From: Gymnorhina tibicen
Taxonomy: Eukaryota > Chordata > Aves > Passeriformes > Artamidae
Direction of reading: 5' to 3'
Length of the DNA: 64,000 nucleotides
NCBI GenBank assembly: GCA_013399875.1
Contig: VXAZ01001749.1
Span: forward strand, 1,087,429 to 1,151,428
Position 1 is the stretch's first letter, and each line of letters starts with the position of its first letter. Below are positions 61,601 to 64,000 of the stretch, in pieces. Below the pieces are notes generated by a model. It saw nothing but the letters and a program-made list of their open reading frames with translations, was not told the origin of the DNA and searched no databases. Position numbers and translations under genes: made by a program.

Positions 61601-64000
61601 GCAGTTTTTCCCTATGATGAACCTACAGTGTGAAGGAGAGCTAATCACCAAAAAGCAGACAGAGGAATTCAGGTCGGGTTGTGAAAGTGAGGAAAGGGGG
61701 TGACTGTGCCTGAGGAGGCATTAACAGGCCCTGGGGCAGCACACACAGGAACTGAATCCCTGCTGTACTTCTGAGGAGCACACACAATATTCTTCTTCAG
61801 TTCCAGGGTCACTGGTGCAGTGGTCAGTGCTCCCTCATCACCTCCTGCTCTTTTTGGGACAACCAAGAATTACTCTGAGCAAGTTCTGTGTTAGTACAGG
61901 AAGCTAATAAAACATTCTTCTTTGTCCACCTGGCACTGCAGAAACTGGACTGTGTTCATTCTGGATAAAGGCACCCTGACAACACCTCCAGGCTGGCAGG
62001 CAGCTTTATGAGCTGGGGAGTTCAGAGTAATTCTCGTCCTGTTTGGACGCCCTTACTCTGTGTCAAATCCACTGCAGTGGCTTCTGTAATGATATTGCAA
62101 ACATCCTGTAGCATCCCAGTAACTTTTAAATGGGTTCAGCAAAGCCTCTGTTAGTTCATGTGCTGAAGAGCTACTGCCAGCAATGTCCCAGCACAGCGAG
62201 GATCACAACACCTTGCTGCAGTATCATCACACCACAGAATTACACAGCAAAATGGCCAACAATATTTTCAAGCTATCCAGAGAAAGATTAATTGATTCTT
62301 GACTATAGCCTATTTCAAAACATTGCTGCCTCTCCAAGTGATAAGAAATATTTGCTTTTCTTCATCAGAAAGGAACAGTGGCTGCTGCAGCCATGGTGAA
62401 TTATTTCTTTTATATCCTTGGAAACATATTATACAGCCTTAATTAAAAGAGATTTCCAAAAGAATAGCAAAACACTCCTAATGGAAAAAGAACATTCTGG
62501 CTTTCAATAGCAAGGAAAATAGAGTGCATTTGTTTACTTCACTTGATATTTTATAAGCCAGGAAAGGTCTTCTCTCCATATCTCACCTCCCAAAGCTTTG
62601 ATTTGGTCTATTCTGCAGTATTTCGCTTCCAGCAGCAATCAGGGGCTGTAACAGGCCAGCCTTCTCTTACAACAATTTTATTTCTTCTCTGTACCTACAT
62701 TTAATACAAGACATTATTTAGAGAGGAAAAGAAAAAGAAGTATCAGGAAAATGGATTCTCCAAGGCCACAGGATCCAGAACATCAAGCTTCCTTTAGTAA
62801 AGAAGGGATCAGGACAGACTGGTGATTGTAATCATACATTAATTTCACTAAACTGGAAAATTCTAACAGGACCCTTGGGAAGCCTTTTAGAAGAGGAGGC
62901 AGAAACCAGGTACAGAGGTACAGAGTGGTGCAAGTTACACATCCCTGACTAACTCACAATGCTGTCAGATGATCCACATTCATATCTGGATTGGAAGGGA
63001 GGTAACAAAGTATTACTACAGTGTTAATAAACAAAGACAATAGGAAGAGGAAAAGTTGCCAATTAGGAGTAACTTCCCAAACAAGACTCCTCGACCAGCC
63101 TTGCATCAAGAGCAAGGAGAATATGTCTTCTTACATTAAGTACAAAATTCATGCAGACTTTTGTTCGGGAAACTGGATTCAACCGAGCACAGGTTGCGAC
63201 CCAGTGTCTAATATGGTTCAAAACCCTTTATTTCTAAACCAGCAAAGAATGTTAATACACAGAAATTTAAAACAAACAAACAAAAAAACTGCAATTATTT
63301 TAAATATATTTTAATTCAATAGGCAAACAGGGTAGTAAATAACACTAGAAGCAAACATAAGACTTAATTTTCTTGTACTATTCCTATGATACAACTCAGG
63401 AGTAGAGCATGATTACATTCCTATCCCTGTCTAATCATTATCCAGGCATTCCAGCAACAAAGATGATGCATCCCTTCACTTAAAACATGGGACAAAAAAC
63501 ACCAATGAGAAAAGCCACATTCAGTGAACAAACTCTTCAAGATAACTCCTTCTAGGAAAGCAAGTCTACGAAATCTTGTATCTTATTTTTCCAACCTGTT
63601 TGGAGACTTAGCACTCGGTAACTGTTCTTTACCAAAGCAAATCCACACAGACATATCTTCTATAATCTTATCAAATATGCACAAAATCTCCTAAGAAACA
63701 TTTAGCTTCATTTTTCTGGCTACAGTTGACTGTGTTTCCACTGAAAATTGAATAAAGGACAAATATAATGAGCCAACTTGGGAAGAAACTCACAGTACAG
63801 GAGAAATACAGCTGATTCTCTTAAAGCCAAGATCCAACTCCCAGAATTTTTCATTTTTAACAAACAAGAAGATGTTAAAAATGAAAACTCAACACTGAAA
63901 TATGGTTTCCTGAAATCCATTCCAATTGCTGCAATTAAATGTGGCACCTAAGCCAAAACCATGGAATTAGTTAGATTATATCTGACTCATGTGAAGAAGT
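52679..64000. other. AT-rich unique sequence, no gene recognised
   Basis: Open frames are all under 100 codons and look random. A block near 55565-55625 resembles an old amniote repeat (CTGCTGTCAGTGGGAATCTC). A purine-rich tract lies at 60904-60948. A TTAATTAATTAATTA stretch is at 59532-59546, and an A/C-rich AAACAAACAAAC run is at 63270-63289. No RNA gene, recent transposon or CpG island was seen. Confidence 0.55.
60904..60948. repeat. Purine-rich tract
   Basis: About 45 bases of A and G broken only by two C residues (GGGAGAAGAGCAGGAGAAAGC, then AAAGGAAAAGAGAGGAAAA). Such mirror-like purine tracts can form triplex DNA; no role is evident. Confidence 0.7.

Noticed and set aside
1..64000. CRISPR arrays, operons, tRNA or rRNA genes, prokaryotic islands
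   Set aside because: No regularly spaced direct repeats, no cloverleaf with internal A and B boxes, and no long bacterial-type frames were found. CR1 and LTR elements show this is a bird genome.

Overview
The window looks like vertebrate nuclear DNA from a bird, probably a songbird or close relative. The best evidence is four CR1 LINE pieces. Three keep the diagnostic CR1 3' end: a 'GATGATCTTTAAGGTCCC'-like block, then 'CCAACCCAAACCATTCT' and a short ATTCTATG-type tail. There are also three solo-type retroviral LTRs. Species and chromosome cannot be told from sequence alone. Most of the DNA is AT-rich, with no convincing multi-exon gene, tRNA, rRNA, CRISPR array or operon. It reads as a gene desert or the inside of a very long intron.

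Layout. 1-7.88 kb is AT-rich single-copy DNA. At 7.88-8.17 kb there is a short stretch with coding-like codon use on the minus strand, the best candidate for a lost or unrecognised exon. A very small, very CpG-dense island lies at 10.15-10.27 kb, and a 104-bp CR1 3' tail (minus strand) at 11.14 kb. From 11.25 to 21.77 kb the sequence is unique, with one neat hairpin and a G-poor A/C-rich patch. A 70-codon minus-strand ORF with protein-like composition lies at 21.78-21.99 kb. From 22 to 29 kb it is unique again.

Two unrelated LTRs lie close together on the plus strand at 29.0-30.3 kb. Each has its own TATA box and AATAAA signal, and the second has a six-run G-quadruplex motif abutting its TATA box. 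A plus-strand CR1 3' segment (33.09-33.63 kb) still has an open ORF2 C-terminal frame. A minus-strand CR1 internal fragment (39.93-40.91 kb) carries a frameshifted reverse-transcriptase remnant. At 51.59-52.68 kb a plus-strand CR1 is split by a 657-bp minus-strand LTR with a visible target-site duplication and an adjoining 13-bp tandem duplication. The rest, to 64 kb, is AT-rich unique DNA.

No set of genes here works together as a system. The most informative parts are the nested and broken retroelements, the CpG micro-island, the two coding-like fragments and the G4-TATA arrangement. All transposon relatives were named from recognised consensus features, not from a database search.
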